NCBI RefSeq assembly: GCF_043641665.1
Contig: NC_092194.1
Location: 14,738,798-14,802,797, forward strand
Length of the DNA stretch: 64,000 nucleotides
Direction of reading: 5' to 3'
Origin: Enoplosus armatus
Taxonomy: Eukaryota; Chordata; Actinopteri; Centrarchiformes; Enoplosidae
Shown: positions 51,501 through 61,180 of the stretch, one piece after another
Position numbering within the stretch: the stretch's first letter is position 1
Layout of the letters: every line of letters starts with the position of its first letter
The notes under the pieces: model-generated
Seen by the model: only the letters and a program-made list of their open reading frames with translations
Told to the model about the DNA's origin: nothing
The model's database searches: none
Program-made: the position numbers and the translations under genes

Positions 51501-53245
51501 TCAAATGAAAAGGCCATCAACAGCAGATAAAGCAGACATGTTTAGGGAAAACCACTAGGGACAACCCAGATGCAGATGATTCAGAGAGAGGGGATGCTAT
51601 GAAGTGAGAAAGTATGTCAGTGACTGAAATAAAACGCAGCTGAAGTGGAAGGAAAGAAGAAAAAAAAGGGTTTTTGCAAACGTCTCTGTCTTTTCCTTCC
51701 ATTGCCCTCTGGTGGGTTTTAACACACATTCTGTGGCTTCTTGGAGCACTTTAACACACACACACAAAGGACACATTTACACACAATAAGTTGGACAACC
51801 CAGATAGTCTAAAATTGGACACCTCATATTCAATCATTTATTACTGGGGAGAGGAACATAAGAAAGACATGGGATTAGTGAGAGAAAAACATAGATGGGG
51901 AGAGAGAGAGAGACATACAGTGGACTGACAGAGAGAGAGAGACAGAATGAGAGTAATGTAGAAGTAGAGCATGGTTAACCAACTCTGATTTGTCTTCAGT
52001 GTTACATCTCTCACTAGGACATGAAGTGTGGTAAAAGAAGCTTCTTAAAGGATAAGCCTGGTATTATTCTGCATTTTTCTTATTTCCAAAAAAATCCATG
52101 AAAAGACCAAAACCAACAAAGCGTCTCTGAATGCTTTCTGGCTTCGCTACCGTGTCTGTGTCACTCAACCCCGAGCCCATACGTTACCGTTAAGATGGGT
52201 CACAAATATTGTTTAACTTTTAAGTAATTTCCTAAAATGGCTGGACATTGTAGTTTACTACAAACAGGAGTAAATACTGCATTTGTTGAGGACTATTTTC
52301 AGCTGTGGATTAATACACATTTGGTCCACCAGCGAGTATTCACAGCAGGAAAACTGTGTATGTGGGATTGACTTAAAATAAACTACAGTGCCCATGTTCA
52401 TAGTAAAGAAGGTCTGCTGGGATGTCTGTCAGTCAGTCAACCACTTTGGTCCAGATTGAAATAAACTACTAGATGGACATTTTGAAATGACATTCATGGA
52501 CCCCGGAGGATGAATCTTTGGTGACCTATTAAACTTCCTCTAGCGCCAGTGAAATGTCTCAACAACTACTGGATGCATCGCCATGAAAATTGGCACAGAC
52601 GCTAATGTTCCCCTCAGGATGAATTGTAATAACTTTGGTGATCCCTCAACATTTCATCTAGCGCCATCTTCTGGTCAAATTTGTCCTGTTTTTGGATTTA
52701 TGACTACATACATTTTAATATTGATTTGTAAATGTTTGCATGCTAACACTTGAAACAAATATGGTAAACATGGTAAACATTATAAATAAAATCAGCAATT
52801 TAGTATTGTCATTGTGAGCATGATAGCATCCTGACATTAGCATTTAGCTCTATGAACTACTGTGCCTAAATACAGTCTCACAGAGCAGCTAGCATGGCTG
52901 TAGACTCGTAGAATCACAGAGGAATAAGATCTATGGCAATACTTGTTGGTAGGATTTATTTATTTACTCTCTCAGACACACACTCCACTTCTTCCCTTTC
53001 ATCAATTTCTGTTGCTTCTTTCTTCCAGGAAAATTGCTGCATTCTTAACCTGCTTTTGCTCATTTTAACACACTTTCACACACCCACAAAGTGCATGCAG
53101 CGGTCTTCCTGTAAAGCCCTCTGATGTCTGAAGCTGCTTTGCATGATTCAGGAGGAGAGCCAGGGGAGACAAGACCTCTTCATCTGACTTCACATATTAG
53201 CAGCAGCCTGAGTGAGGAGAGGGGGCGAGAGAGATGAAGACAGAG

Positions 53246-53280
<35 letters not shown>

Positions 53281-56200
53281 CTGTGGGCACAGTGACCTAT
53301 ATATTCTGCAGAGCTCTATTCAGTGCAAGATACAGTATCACACAGTACTGTACGCACCTGCAGCTCTCCTCTCTGACCTTGGATCAGATCTGGCAGACCT
53401 CCATGGGTCAGATTAGGATTGGGGAACACGGAGGAGGTATTTTGTGTAATCTGACCCTCCAGATCAGAGTACATTAGAGAGTGAGGGAGCAGCTGCAGCC
53501 AGCGCTGCATGGGAAAGTCACTTTATCTTAAAACCAAAGTGTTATAGTGAGCTCTTTTGGACTTGCTACAGGAACCAGGTTGTTGATGTGCTCATGTGCA
53601 GGTGTCTACAGGGAGTATCAAAGGCAAAAGTGATGTATGATCAATATGTATATTTTTGGTACAGCCTGAAAAGTATCATTAAAATAAATACTTTTAAAAT
53701 AATAAGAGCCAAAATAAATACTGTATTATACAATGTAATCTGAAACTGATTGCTGCACTGGACCCTAACTCTAAACTGCAGAGTAAACTGAACTCCAAAC
53801 CTCTAAAAGTACATCCTATCCCTTGAGTTGTTGTTTCTTTTACCACCCATGTTGGCAAGTTGAGAAAAGGAGGTTAACAACAAGCTTTGACTCTGTTTAT
53901 CCCTTCTCTGCCCCACAGCACCCATTCAGCACTGGGGTGTGTAACACCTTTCATATGTCATCATCCTTTAGGATTTGGCAACCAACACTCATCCCACCCC
54001 AAGGGGGATCTCTGCTTCACTCTCCACAGATAAGGGACACTGCAGAAAGACAGGGAGGGTGAGAGACAGACAGACAGAAAGCAAGAGACAGATATGGAGA
54101 TATGGAGGTGTGTGTGTGTGTTTGCATATCAATGTGCCAGCTTGACAGAGTTAAGTTAATCTCGTTATATGATTCTAAGCGAGTGAGTAACTACGGGGCC
54201 CTCAGAGAGTTAGAAATTCAAAACTGTGACGAGGAATGTGGGTCAGAAGATCACACAGCAGCTTGTTTCTATGCCAAATCAGACAAAACAAGGCACTTCT
54301 GCACTTTTCATTACGCACATCTGACAAGAGTGTGTGTGTCGGTTTTTCTGTGTGCGTTCAAGTCTGTAGTCATTTTGTGTGTGCACGAGAAGTAAGGCAT
54401 CCCTGCAGCGTGTTCTGTGCTCGCGTGAGCTTTCGCTGCGGCTTTCACGCTAGCTACTGAAATCCAGGTCACATAACACACATCGTAACTCATCGCCAAC
54501 GTAACCTGCGTGTGTGCATGTTTGTGTGTGTAGGGATACAGGTGTGTGTGTGCGTGTTTTACTCTTGCGTAGGCTTCTGTCTGTCTACATATTTTCACAT
54601 GTGCAATGCATTCCTGTGTACACTGGGACATCACAATTACAACATATGTAAGGAGGAGCCTGATGCTAACCGTATCCATGGCAACCAGACCAGGAAGATC
54701 TCTGTCAGGTGCAGAAACATGTGTGGTTATAAATGTGAGGTTGCAAATAATGATTATTTTATAATATTATTGAAAATCATTCATTACTTTCTCAATTTAT
54801 CCAATATATCCAAGAGCCCGACGTGACGTATTCAAGCTGCATGTTTCGCCCCAACAGTCTAAAACTCAAAAGATATTCAGCTATATCTGTTTTTAAGATG
54901 ACTGAAACAGTTCATTGATTATCAAATTAGTTGCCAATTAATTTTCTGTAAATCAACTAATGAGTTAATTGACTAATTGTTTTCAGCTCTTTCATCCATA
55001 GGCCACAATCCTTACTGGGGCAGGTGCTCATCCAAAGCGTCTCAATGAGAACACACATTTTTAACATTGACATTCTTCATCAGTAAATTATCAATATTGC
55101 TAAAACATCTCATAAGCCAGTAGGAGTTCTGTTTTATCATCACTATGGTCTATGTCTAGTTTTTATGTTATCATCAGTATGTTCATTCATTACATTATCT
55201 GAATACCATCTATTTGTTCTATATTTATCTATATCCAGGTCTTTGCTGACCCAGTTTCACCACAGGTTCATTAAAGTTTCATCTAATCTGATCTAATCTA
55301 ATCGTATTCTCTCCGCAGTGAGCTATGCAGACTTAAAAGGGAAAGGTAAAACCTTGGATCACGGATGAGATATTTGTGCACGAGCTGAGCTTTTACCAAT
55401 CCAATGAGATTGGTTTTAGCTCTTGTTTTAGTAGTGAATTTACCTTCCAGTCCTGATTTATGGCCATGAACTAGTAGTGACTTAAAGAACGAAGCAAATA
55501 CGAGCAAGTGAAATGGGTTTCCTGCGCAGGATGTCTATGCTCACAGGATGAATGAATGAATGGATGTATCACAGACAGAAGGTTTGCACTAGAGCTGGAG
55601 ACTTCAGACTTGAGTTGAGTTGTAAAAAGTAGGACTTGCAACCAGTCTGCCTTGAGACTTGACTGCCTTAAGACTCAACTTGAGACTTGAAGGCAAAAAG
55701 CTGAGGAACTGTTGGCTGCTCCAAGCACCGGTACCGTCACTGCATGAATAGATGAAACGGTGGCTGGCTTGACTGCAGTCCAAAAGCAATCTACAACAGT
55801 TTAAACACAGCATTCTTGCTATTACTAAGATGGCATTGATTTTTCTTGCTCTGCACTGTCTTCTCCACAGACTTCAAAACTCCGTCTCACGTTTACTAAC
55901 AGTGGAGGTTGCCAAGCTGTCACTCCGATCGAGACTAGCCAATAGAGAAGGGTCTTTCGTAGGTCCCACCAACGAGATTTCAGTTCCGATTTTTGGATTT
56001 GCAAAACTTTTGGATGTGCAAACAAAACTTGAGAGGACAGAATAGAAGACATAAAACAGGTAACATTAGCCTGCCACTCCAAACATCTACAGTAAACTTG
56101 AATGGTTTTGTACATACATGATGTGGCACAGGTGGGCAACAAGCTAGGATGTTCCCTGTTTCATGAAAACTTCAGTAAAAATGACTATGAATGAGGTAAA

Positions 56201-57183
56201 TGCTTGAACATACACCCCTGGTAGTTGTGAGTTGAGCTGATTTGACATGAAAGCTTGCAGTTTTTGCAGCCACAGCATTTGTAACCCAGAATTGGTAATG
56301 TGGTGAACTGGGTCAGGGTCTGTAGATTACAGAACCAGAGTGACATGGCAGCTGGGAAAGGAATAAAACAAACACCCAAAAAACAGCTAAATGCTGTTAA
56401 ATCTTGCATATTTCTTGTTCTACCAGCCACCATGGCATGAATATTGGCATAGTTCTTTCAGCTTTTGTATTCTTTAGGTTATTAAAATGCATCTGGGGTT
56501 CACTAGCCTCTACAAACATTGGAATCAGAAATGTATTTATGACCAAGATCAGGAGTACCAGGGGCAGAGCAACAGGGAGTGATAGGGGGCCTGGGACTGT
56601 TTGCATGGGTCAGATCCTGTCATTACAGGAGTAAAGCTCCCCATCCTGCTGATTCTCTATCAAATATTCACCACCTCCTGCAGAGCTAACATTTAAACAC
56701 CAACAGCTAGCAGAGAGGGAGGGCAGAGGGAGGCAGGCAGCGCTGGATGGGGGTTGGGGGGGTTAAGGACATTCATAATCCAGAGCAAAGAGAATGCCTG
56801 CTCCTATAACCCATCCTCTATTTTGGGAATTGCCTGTCTGTCCCTGCTGTGTCCCCGAACAAGAGCAGCGAAGCAGCTACATCAAAAGACGATGCTTTTA
56901 GAGCAGCATTTGGCCATTTTATGTCTTAAAGGCCATGAAACATGAATTCATTGTACATCTGAGAAAGAGAGCGTAGATGTGGATGTTCTTTGGGGGTATA
57001 ACGGGAGGATTGAGTCTCTTGAATTCGGGCTAAAGAACCAAGCCTATTATTAGCTCCATCTAAACGCTGCCAACTGGAGCGCATGTGTGTGTTTGTGTGT
57101 GTGCCAAACACATCAGCCATCGAAAAAAAAAACATTAAATCCAAAGAGCAACGTGTGCCTGTCCTCACTCTGATACAGATTAG

Positions 57184-57231
<48 letters not shown>

Positions 57232-58819
57232 ACACACATACTCATAATGAGATTTAAACATTCAATTCCATTATTTTGGCAGGGGGTGTGGTGTTAAAGG
57301 GTTTGCTCAGGCAACGCTGTCCTGACATCCTGAAACGAGCTTGTGCATTTGTGCTCCCATAATGCTCTTCATCTATTCCAGCTCTCCTCTGGAGGCTGAA
57401 TGTGTGTCAGGGATGAATTTTGCATATGTATGAGGAGGAAGAGGAGGAGGAGGAGGAGGAGGAAGGAATCGGGGCAGGAAAGTGGAGCATCATGACCAGG
57501 AGTTTCTATTGATCCACAGAGGAGAGGATGAACCTGCACAGCTTCACTGTGACCTTTACCTGAAAACTAATGCACAGTCCAGATGACACATTACAAGCAA
57601 CTACTGCAGCTTTCACTCAGCAGTGATCTAAAGCTGACACTGTTTACTTCTCCTGTCTGGTTTAAACTAATTAAATGTGTTTTCAGTCCGTACAGTGTTT
57701 GCAATTTTCTTCCGTTTATACTGTTTGCTAAATAAAAGGCCCCTTCACATAAATGTAATATTTTTCCCAGATTCTCTCAGTTTTAATGTAGAACCTGTGT
57801 AACTGGCCTCTCCAAGGCACCAAATATGAACAGCGTCCCAGTTTTGAATTCAGCTGAGGCCCGCTAAATGTGGATGATACGAATCATCAGTCGAGGAGCC
57901 CATCAACTCGACTCGCAATTTGTCAGTCAAATCACTGCACTTCTTTCATCTGCAGAATTGTACAAAGAGCAACGCAGGAGCGCCAGCATAGCAGGCATAG
58001 TAAAATTTTACAAACAGAGTATCAAAATTATTAACTACAAAGCTAACTGTGATGAAAATGGAGGGCAGCGACTTGTTTCGCCGTTCCAGTGCTCTCAGCT
58101 CCGGCGCCAAATGGTAGCAAACAGCAATGTCAGCAGGTAAGCAGGAGAGGATTTGACTAGGATGCACACTTTTTATTTCTTTGACTGTGTGGAAATCTAA
58201 TGTTTTCACATCACAGATGATGAAAAAGGCATTTAAATGTCTTGCAGGTAAAACATGAGACTCATGAAGGCAGTTAAAGTAGATTCTCATTGGTAATATC
58301 AATGTTGAGGATTTAAAAAAGAAAAATACATAAGAAAAAGAGTCTAAGCTTCATTTAACGAAGTAAAAACAGGGTGTTGTCCTTCTGTGAACATGAGCTG
58401 AAGCTACTACACCAAACTATGTGTGTCTTTATCCAATAAATGAGCCTGATTAATCTATCTACCCAGCAATGACAAATTATATTTTCATCCCACTCCACAT
58501 ACAAACCAATCCATCATGTCTCATATTTTCAGGTCTCAGGTCGCAATGTAGTTCCACCTGTACCGTTATGTTTACAGTATAAGATTGTGTCAGCCGTGAA
58601 TGGTGTAATACTTTGTAGTAAATGGATACCTCATAATGTGCTACAGGCAAACATGATCAGACAAACATCAGCAGTGCATGTGTGTGTGCGTGTGTGTATG
58701 TGTGTGTGTACATTTCTTACCTCTCCATAGTCGGTTGTGACGATGAGGGTTCCATCTCCACAGGAGTTTACTGTGGCGGGAACCAGCTGCTCCTTCTCTC
58801 TGACCCAAACACGGGCCCC
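27884..58819 (-). CDS. myo10: Unconventional myosin X (myo10 or myo10-like paralogue), 42 of an expected 43 coding exons
   Basis: Exons in order: 58721-58819, 47245-47403, 45626-45813, 45002-45136, 44405-44529, 44232-44245, 44019-44103, 43677-43783, 42863-42992, 42657-42775, 42389-42535, 42205-42305, 41678-41744, 41251-41343, 41070-41138, 40895-40977, 40420-40522, 39860-39940, 39618-39742, 39398-39521, 38782-38888, 38348-38648, 37368-38204, 37047-37170, 36795-36933, 35719-35823, 35521-35616, 35350-35443, 35059-35114, 34521-34663, 34106-34300, 33740-33897, 33528-33648, 32062-32210, 31536-31684, 31167-31374, 30891-31027, 30553-30676, 29395-29748, 28831-29004, 28543-28734, 27884-27988. They sum to 6222 nt, 2073 codons plus stop, with every phase matching. 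Domain order is motor, three IQ motifs, short charged helix, coiled coil, PH domains, MyTH4 and FERM, as in myosin X only. Human MYO10 is 2058 aa. The first exon (human MDNFFTE) was not found and may lie beyond the window. Myosin X walks to filopodial tips carrying integrins and Mena/VASP and binds PIP3. The paralogue is uncertain. Confidence 0.93.
28027..28224. repeat. Interspersed repeat family D, copy 1 (myosin intron)
   Basis: Begins AAAGTTGGGGGGCTC, contains TGGATCCTACACTTCCCATAA, and ends GCCCCTTTAAG. The pattern matches 51110-51371, suggesting a small TIR element with TTAAAG...CTTTAA ends. Confidence 0.55.
29382..29392. repeat. MITE terminal motif abutting a myosin X splice donor
   Basis: TTCCACCACTG matches the right end of the hAT-like MITE family and is followed directly by AC, the complement of the donor GT at 29393-29394. 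The rest of the intron does not clearly show the family's interior or a left end. It could be a degraded copy or chance. Confidence 0.35.
29470..29571 (-). other. myo10: Glycine-rich insertion in the FERM F2-F3 region
   Basis: About 34 residues ([15 protein letters not shown], then [13 protein letters not shown] and ILPGVE) lie between HSTKP and [16 protein letters not shown]. Human MYO10 has a shorter, glycine-poor segment there. The DNA is GC-rich and repetitive, so slippage is a likely origin. Confidence 0.8.
31167..33897 (-). other. myo10: Myosin X MyTH4 domain
   Basis: From [20 protein letters not shown] through [43 protein letters not shown] and [20 protein letters not shown], the sequence follows human MYO10 closely (visible residues about 1503-1670). 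With FERM it forms the MyTH4-FERM unit that binds cargo such as integrin beta and DCC, and microtubules. The exon 31536-31684 ends directly in a GT microsatellite. Confidence 0.9.
31450..31535. repeat. CA/GT microsatellite that includes a myosin X splice donor
   Basis: An 86-bp, slightly interrupted CA run ends at 31535, exactly where exon 31536-31684 ends. On the coding strand the intron begins GTGTGTGTGTGT. The run fills more than half of this 161-bp intron (31375-31535). Confidence 0.95.
34106..37170 (-). other. myo10: Myosin X pleckstrin-homology region (split PH1, PH2, PH3)
   Basis: Nine exons encode the PH cluster, about visible residues 1133-1450. The first PH half ([20 protein letters not shown]) is interrupted by PH2 ([37 protein letters not shown]) before PH1 resumes, the arrangement known for MYO10. 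PH2 keeps the basic K...KxR pattern used for PtdIns(3,4,5)P3. PH3 includes [20 protein letters not shown]. This region targets the motor to PIP3-rich membrane. Confidence 0.88.
37368..38204 (-). other. myo10: Single 837-bp tail exon: coiled coil, proline-rich tract, acidic PEST-like region
   Basis: The first ~65 residues (from [20 protein letters not shown]) are the antiparallel coiled coil that dimerises myosin X. Next come [13 protein letters not shown], which aligns with human [13 protein letters not shown], then a proline tract at exon residues 117-188 (37641-37856). The exon ends with an acidic, serine-rich stretch including [18 protein letters not shown]. The proline tract includes [25 protein letters not shown] and VPPPPPPG. 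I recall no comparable tract in mammalian MYO10. Confidence 0.85.
38348..38648 (-). other. myo10: Myosin X neck: IQ2, IQ3 and shortened single alpha-helix
   Basis: [12 protein letters not shown] and [11 protein letters not shown] are IQ motifs that bind calmodulin or calmodulin-like light chains. They are followed by an E/K-rich helix of only about 25-30 residues, broken by [14 protein letters not shown]. In mammalian MYO10 the charged single alpha-helix is much longer and lengthens the lever arm. The exon ends at GTGCGT and joins in phase 0 to the coiled-coil exon. Confidence 0.8.
39056..39389. mobile_element. hAT-like MITE inserted at a myosin X 5' splice site
   Basis: Termini are TAGTGGTGGAA and TTCCACCGCTG, each one base off the CAGTGGTGGAA consensus. 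The 8-bp flanks AATCATAC (39048-39055) and AATCTTAC (39390-39397) match at seven of eight bases. On the coding strand the right flank is GTAAGATT, the first eight bases of the intron after exon 39398-39521. The left flank is GTATGATT, a second donor-like copy. Confidence 0.88.
40893..40894 (-). other. myo10: Non-canonical GC splice donor in myosin X
   Basis: Exon 40895-40977 must end ...GACAGCAG to join in phase to [11 protein letters not shown], and the intron then starts GCAGGA. No GT follows before an in-frame stop. The acceptor at 40523-40524 is a normal AG. This fits the minor GC-AG class of U2 introns. Confidence 0.8.
44232..44245 (-). other. myo10: 14-nt microexon in the myosin X motor
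   Basis: ATTTACTGGAAAAG, flanked by AG and GT, supplies codons for LLEK plus two bases of the preceding Y. It joins [11 protein letters not shown] upstream to [14 protein letters not shown] downstream, recreating the conserved motor sequence [19 protein letters not shown]. Without it the frame would shift. Confidence 0.88.
48126..48229. repeat. Long AAG/CTT trinucleotide tract
   Basis: About 100 bp of nearly pure AAG with one interruption, purely purine on the plus strand. The myosin transcript reads the CTT strand. It lies about 720 bp inside the large intron. Confidence 0.95.
48513..48561. repeat. GT microsatellite
   Basis: About 24 uninterrupted GT units, some 280 bp from the AAG tract. 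Confidence 0.95.
49411..49868. repeat. Probable MITE with TTAAA...TTTAA ends
   Basis: Starts TTAAAGCTGCAATAATCAAT and ends ATCACTTAATGCACATTTAA, which are imperfect inverted repeats. The interior includes GTAAATGCTTGATG and CAGCAGGCAGACACAGTTAGC. The layout resembles common percomorph elements. Confidence 0.5.
51110..51371. repeat. Interspersed repeat family D, copy 2
   Basis: Starts TTAAAGTTGGGGGACTTTT and ends TGGACTTCCCCTTTAAAG. It contains GGATCCTACATTTCCCATGA, shared with the copy at 28027-28224. Confidence 0.6.
52045..52400. repeat. Possible interspersed repeat (AAAGGATAAGCCTGG type)
   Basis: Starts TTAAAGGATAAGCCTGGTAT, which resembles a frequent teleost repeat start. No second copy in this window confirms the boundaries, so the end is approximate. 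Confidence 0.35.
52425..52915. repeat. Interspersed repeat family E, copy 1
   Basis: Contains CCACTTTGGTCCAGATTGAA, CTCAACAACTACTGGATG, two copies of an AGGATGAAT...TTTGGTGA...CTAGCGCCA unit, and GCATGATAGCATCCTGACATT. The first blocks recur at 60888-61180 and the last, in reverse complement, at 63828-64000. Confidence 0.7.
53251..53278. repeat. GA microsatellite
   Basis: About fourteen AG units in the large myosin intron. Confidence 0.9.
57188..57239. repeat. CA microsatellite
   Basis: About 26 CA units with two interruptions in the large myosin intron. A GAGGAG-type purine run lies nearby at about 57431-57464. Confidence 0.95.
58680..58709. repeat. GT-rich run just inside the large myosin intron
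   Basis: Interrupted GT units about 10 bp past the donor of exon 58721-58819. Confidence 0.85.
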
Positions 58820-59579
58820 CTGGATCACAGACACACACAAATACTGAGGTCAAGAAGTGCAACCAGTACAAGAAAAAAGGAGTATTTGGTTACGTAAATT
58901 ATTAAACCCCCTGGTGACCGGAGTGGAGGTCTTATTTAGAAAGGTACGTGTGTTGGGGGTAGATTTACAGTGCTGCTCGGCAATAAAACACACAGAGATG
59001 TCGGCTCTACAAGTGTGTCACAGTCAATCGCTAATGCACAACACAACAGCCAACACTATCTGTGGACAGCAGCCAAGCAGACACGTCTTAATAGAGTTTA
59101 AAATACAGATTCTCTCCTTGTGCTTTTAGATCGAAACTGATAGCTTTGCCACCGATATGTCCTCATGATTCTGTATGAGAACACCATCTTGGTAGCCAGC
59201 ACACAACTATTTCTGTCACTTTTTATGTGAACAACCAACCGAGTGCGACACTATGATGCCTTCAAGGAGTGACTGTCTGAAAATGTGTACTGTTATCCTC
59301 ATATTTAAAAGACATCATGTCTCCTCTGTCTCTATCAAGGCTGGTTTTTCAGCTCGCCTTCCAGTGTGGCCATTTGGAAGAAACTATAGACACAACACAT
59401 AATACAAACTCGAGCATAACCCGACCGTTGACATAGGTTAGTTTCATCTACAACATGTAACACAGTCTATATGATGAGCGTGCATGTGTGCACAGACAGA
59501 TGTCACAGATGTGGTTAATGAGAGGAAAAGACGGTAACATCTGGACTTTCCACCAAGGTGAAGCAACAATGCTTGAAAG

Positions 59580-59581
<2 letters not shown>

Positions 59582-59619
<38 letters not shown>
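59582..59619. repeat. GT microsatellite
   Basis: About eighteen GT units. Confidence 0.95.
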
Positions 59620-60594
59620 TTGACTCAGGGTCAGAGGAAGTGTGCCCTCCCCAGACCTTTTCCACACAGACAAAGCCCTCTTTCACAGTCACTGACCTCT
59701 GACCTCCAGTCCTTAAAAAGGGGGCACAGCATAACAGAGGAGGGGACAGAAAGGGAACCAAGAGAGGAAGAAGAAGAAGAAGAAGAGGAGGCAGTCAACA
59801 GGGCTATGAAGTACTGTAGAGATGGGAAATGGGCAATATGCACTCCCCTTAACAAATACTGAATTGTCTTCAAATGTACAATAGCACACACTCTACAAGA
59901 TGTCAACAAACGGAGTAGATGACATCACAATGAACAAAATCAACCACTTATTCACAGCTCGAATTTTTCAAATCAAAGATAAATAGTATTCTTGAATAGA
60001 TTAACTGTTAAGGCTTGTTCAATGTCTTGCCCTATATCTGTCAGATGCTTTCGAATCCAGATTTTTACATCAAAACAAAAAGGGAAAGTGGCTGGTAGCT
60101 AAAAGCAATAGTAAATGATGTGAGCGACATTATGTCCTTTTTATGAAAATGACTACATTCAATACTTAATGGGTTACAGATGCTCAATAACTGACAACAG
60201 TTTTGATACGGAGCATTAAAATCACAGGATACTAAATATTGTTTTGTCATCAAAATGGTAAATTTCTCTTAATGCAGAACAGATTTTATCACTATAGAAA
60301 CAATTCCAGATAAAATGCCATACCATGTGTATCAATGTGTTTCTTTATCCACTGAGGCTAAAGTTGGACGATCTTGTTGAAGGAACACAATTTACAGACA
60401 TGATTAAGTGATAAAAGACTCTGTGGGACACCAGATGTGTATATCTGAATGAACGGAGCAGCAGAGGAGATGGTCCTTCACCCTCAAGCACTAACCTAAC
60501 CCTAACCCTGACAACTTTTATCTCTTTCATTTTCCTTCCTTCTCTCCCTTTTTTAGGTCTCATTCTATCTTTTTCTTGCACTCTATATCAAACT

Positions 60595-60595
<1 letters not shown>

Positions 60596-60628
<33 letters not shown>
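60596..60628. repeat. CA microsatellite
   Basis: About sixteen CA units. Confidence 0.95.
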
Positions 60629-60629
<1 letters not shown>

Positions 60630-60887
60630 ATGATAATAGAAAACCAGTCATGCCCCAGGCTATGGAGTTAACCAGGCAGAAATCATTCACACACACATAC
60701 AGTATACTATATATACACACACACTGTTGGGTAGCTCAAGGTAAGGCTTAAGGGGAAGAATGTCTGAATAATTTTGGATACAGAGTTTAACACTCTTGTA
60801 GTTTACATCAGCGACAAGGGCAGACATTAAGATACACACAGCAATGTACATCAGTGTGCTGCTCAGTGCTGTCTAACTCTAACTACC

Positions 60888-61180
60888 ATTCTGCGTGGCA
60901 ATGTCAGTCTGGCGATCCACCACTTTGGTCCAGACTGAAATATCTCAACAACTATTGAATGGATTGCTATGAATTTTTGTACAGATATTCCTGCTCCCGG
61001 AGGACAAATCCTATAGACTTTACTGATCACCTGACTTTTCCTCTGGCACCACCAGCAGATCAAAATTGTATCCAACACTTTGGTTTATGGCCAAATACCT
61101 TCAAAACTGACATTCCCATCAGCCTCAGCTGTGCTTTGTGTTTAGTGCCAAGTAGCATGTAGCATATAGCAGGCTACACT
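60888..61180. repeat. Interspersed repeat family E, copy 2
   Basis: Contains CCACTTTGGTCCAGACTGAA, CTCAACAACTATTGAATGG and CACTTTGGTTTATGGCCAAA, in the same orientation as 52425-52915. Confidence 0.7.

Larger units (their letters stand above)
47404..58720 (-). other. Large myosin X intron (11.3 kb) with repeats only
   Basis: This separates the first visible exon (GARVWV...TDYGE) from the start of the motor exon (VLYLQQAE). No nested gene was found on either strand. It carries microsatellites, polypurine runs and several interspersed repeats, listed separately. Confidence 0.7.
38782..58819 (-). other. myo10: Myosin X motor domain and first IQ
   Basis: In visible numbering (residue 1 is the G of GARVWV) the motor spans about 20-715. 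The P-loop GESGAGKT is at 150-157, switch I NNNSSRFG at 208-215 and switch II DIFGFE at 428-433, all intact. An active ATPase is therefore expected. Other motor landmarks are [48 protein letters not shown] and [23 protein letters not shown], across the last two neck exons, is the first light-chain-binding IQ motif. Confidence 0.93.

Noticed and set aside
56397..56634. Opposed open frames that looked like a transposon protein fragment
   Set aside because: Neither translation shows a recognisable transposase, reverse transcriptase or other domain.
47404..58720. A nested gene in the 11-kb myosin intron
   Set aside because: No open frame with homology, and the longer ones overlap microsatellites or repeats.
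60486..60512. Short telomere-like run (CTAACCTAACCCTAACCC)
   Set aside because: Only about three units; too short to call an interstitial telomeric array.
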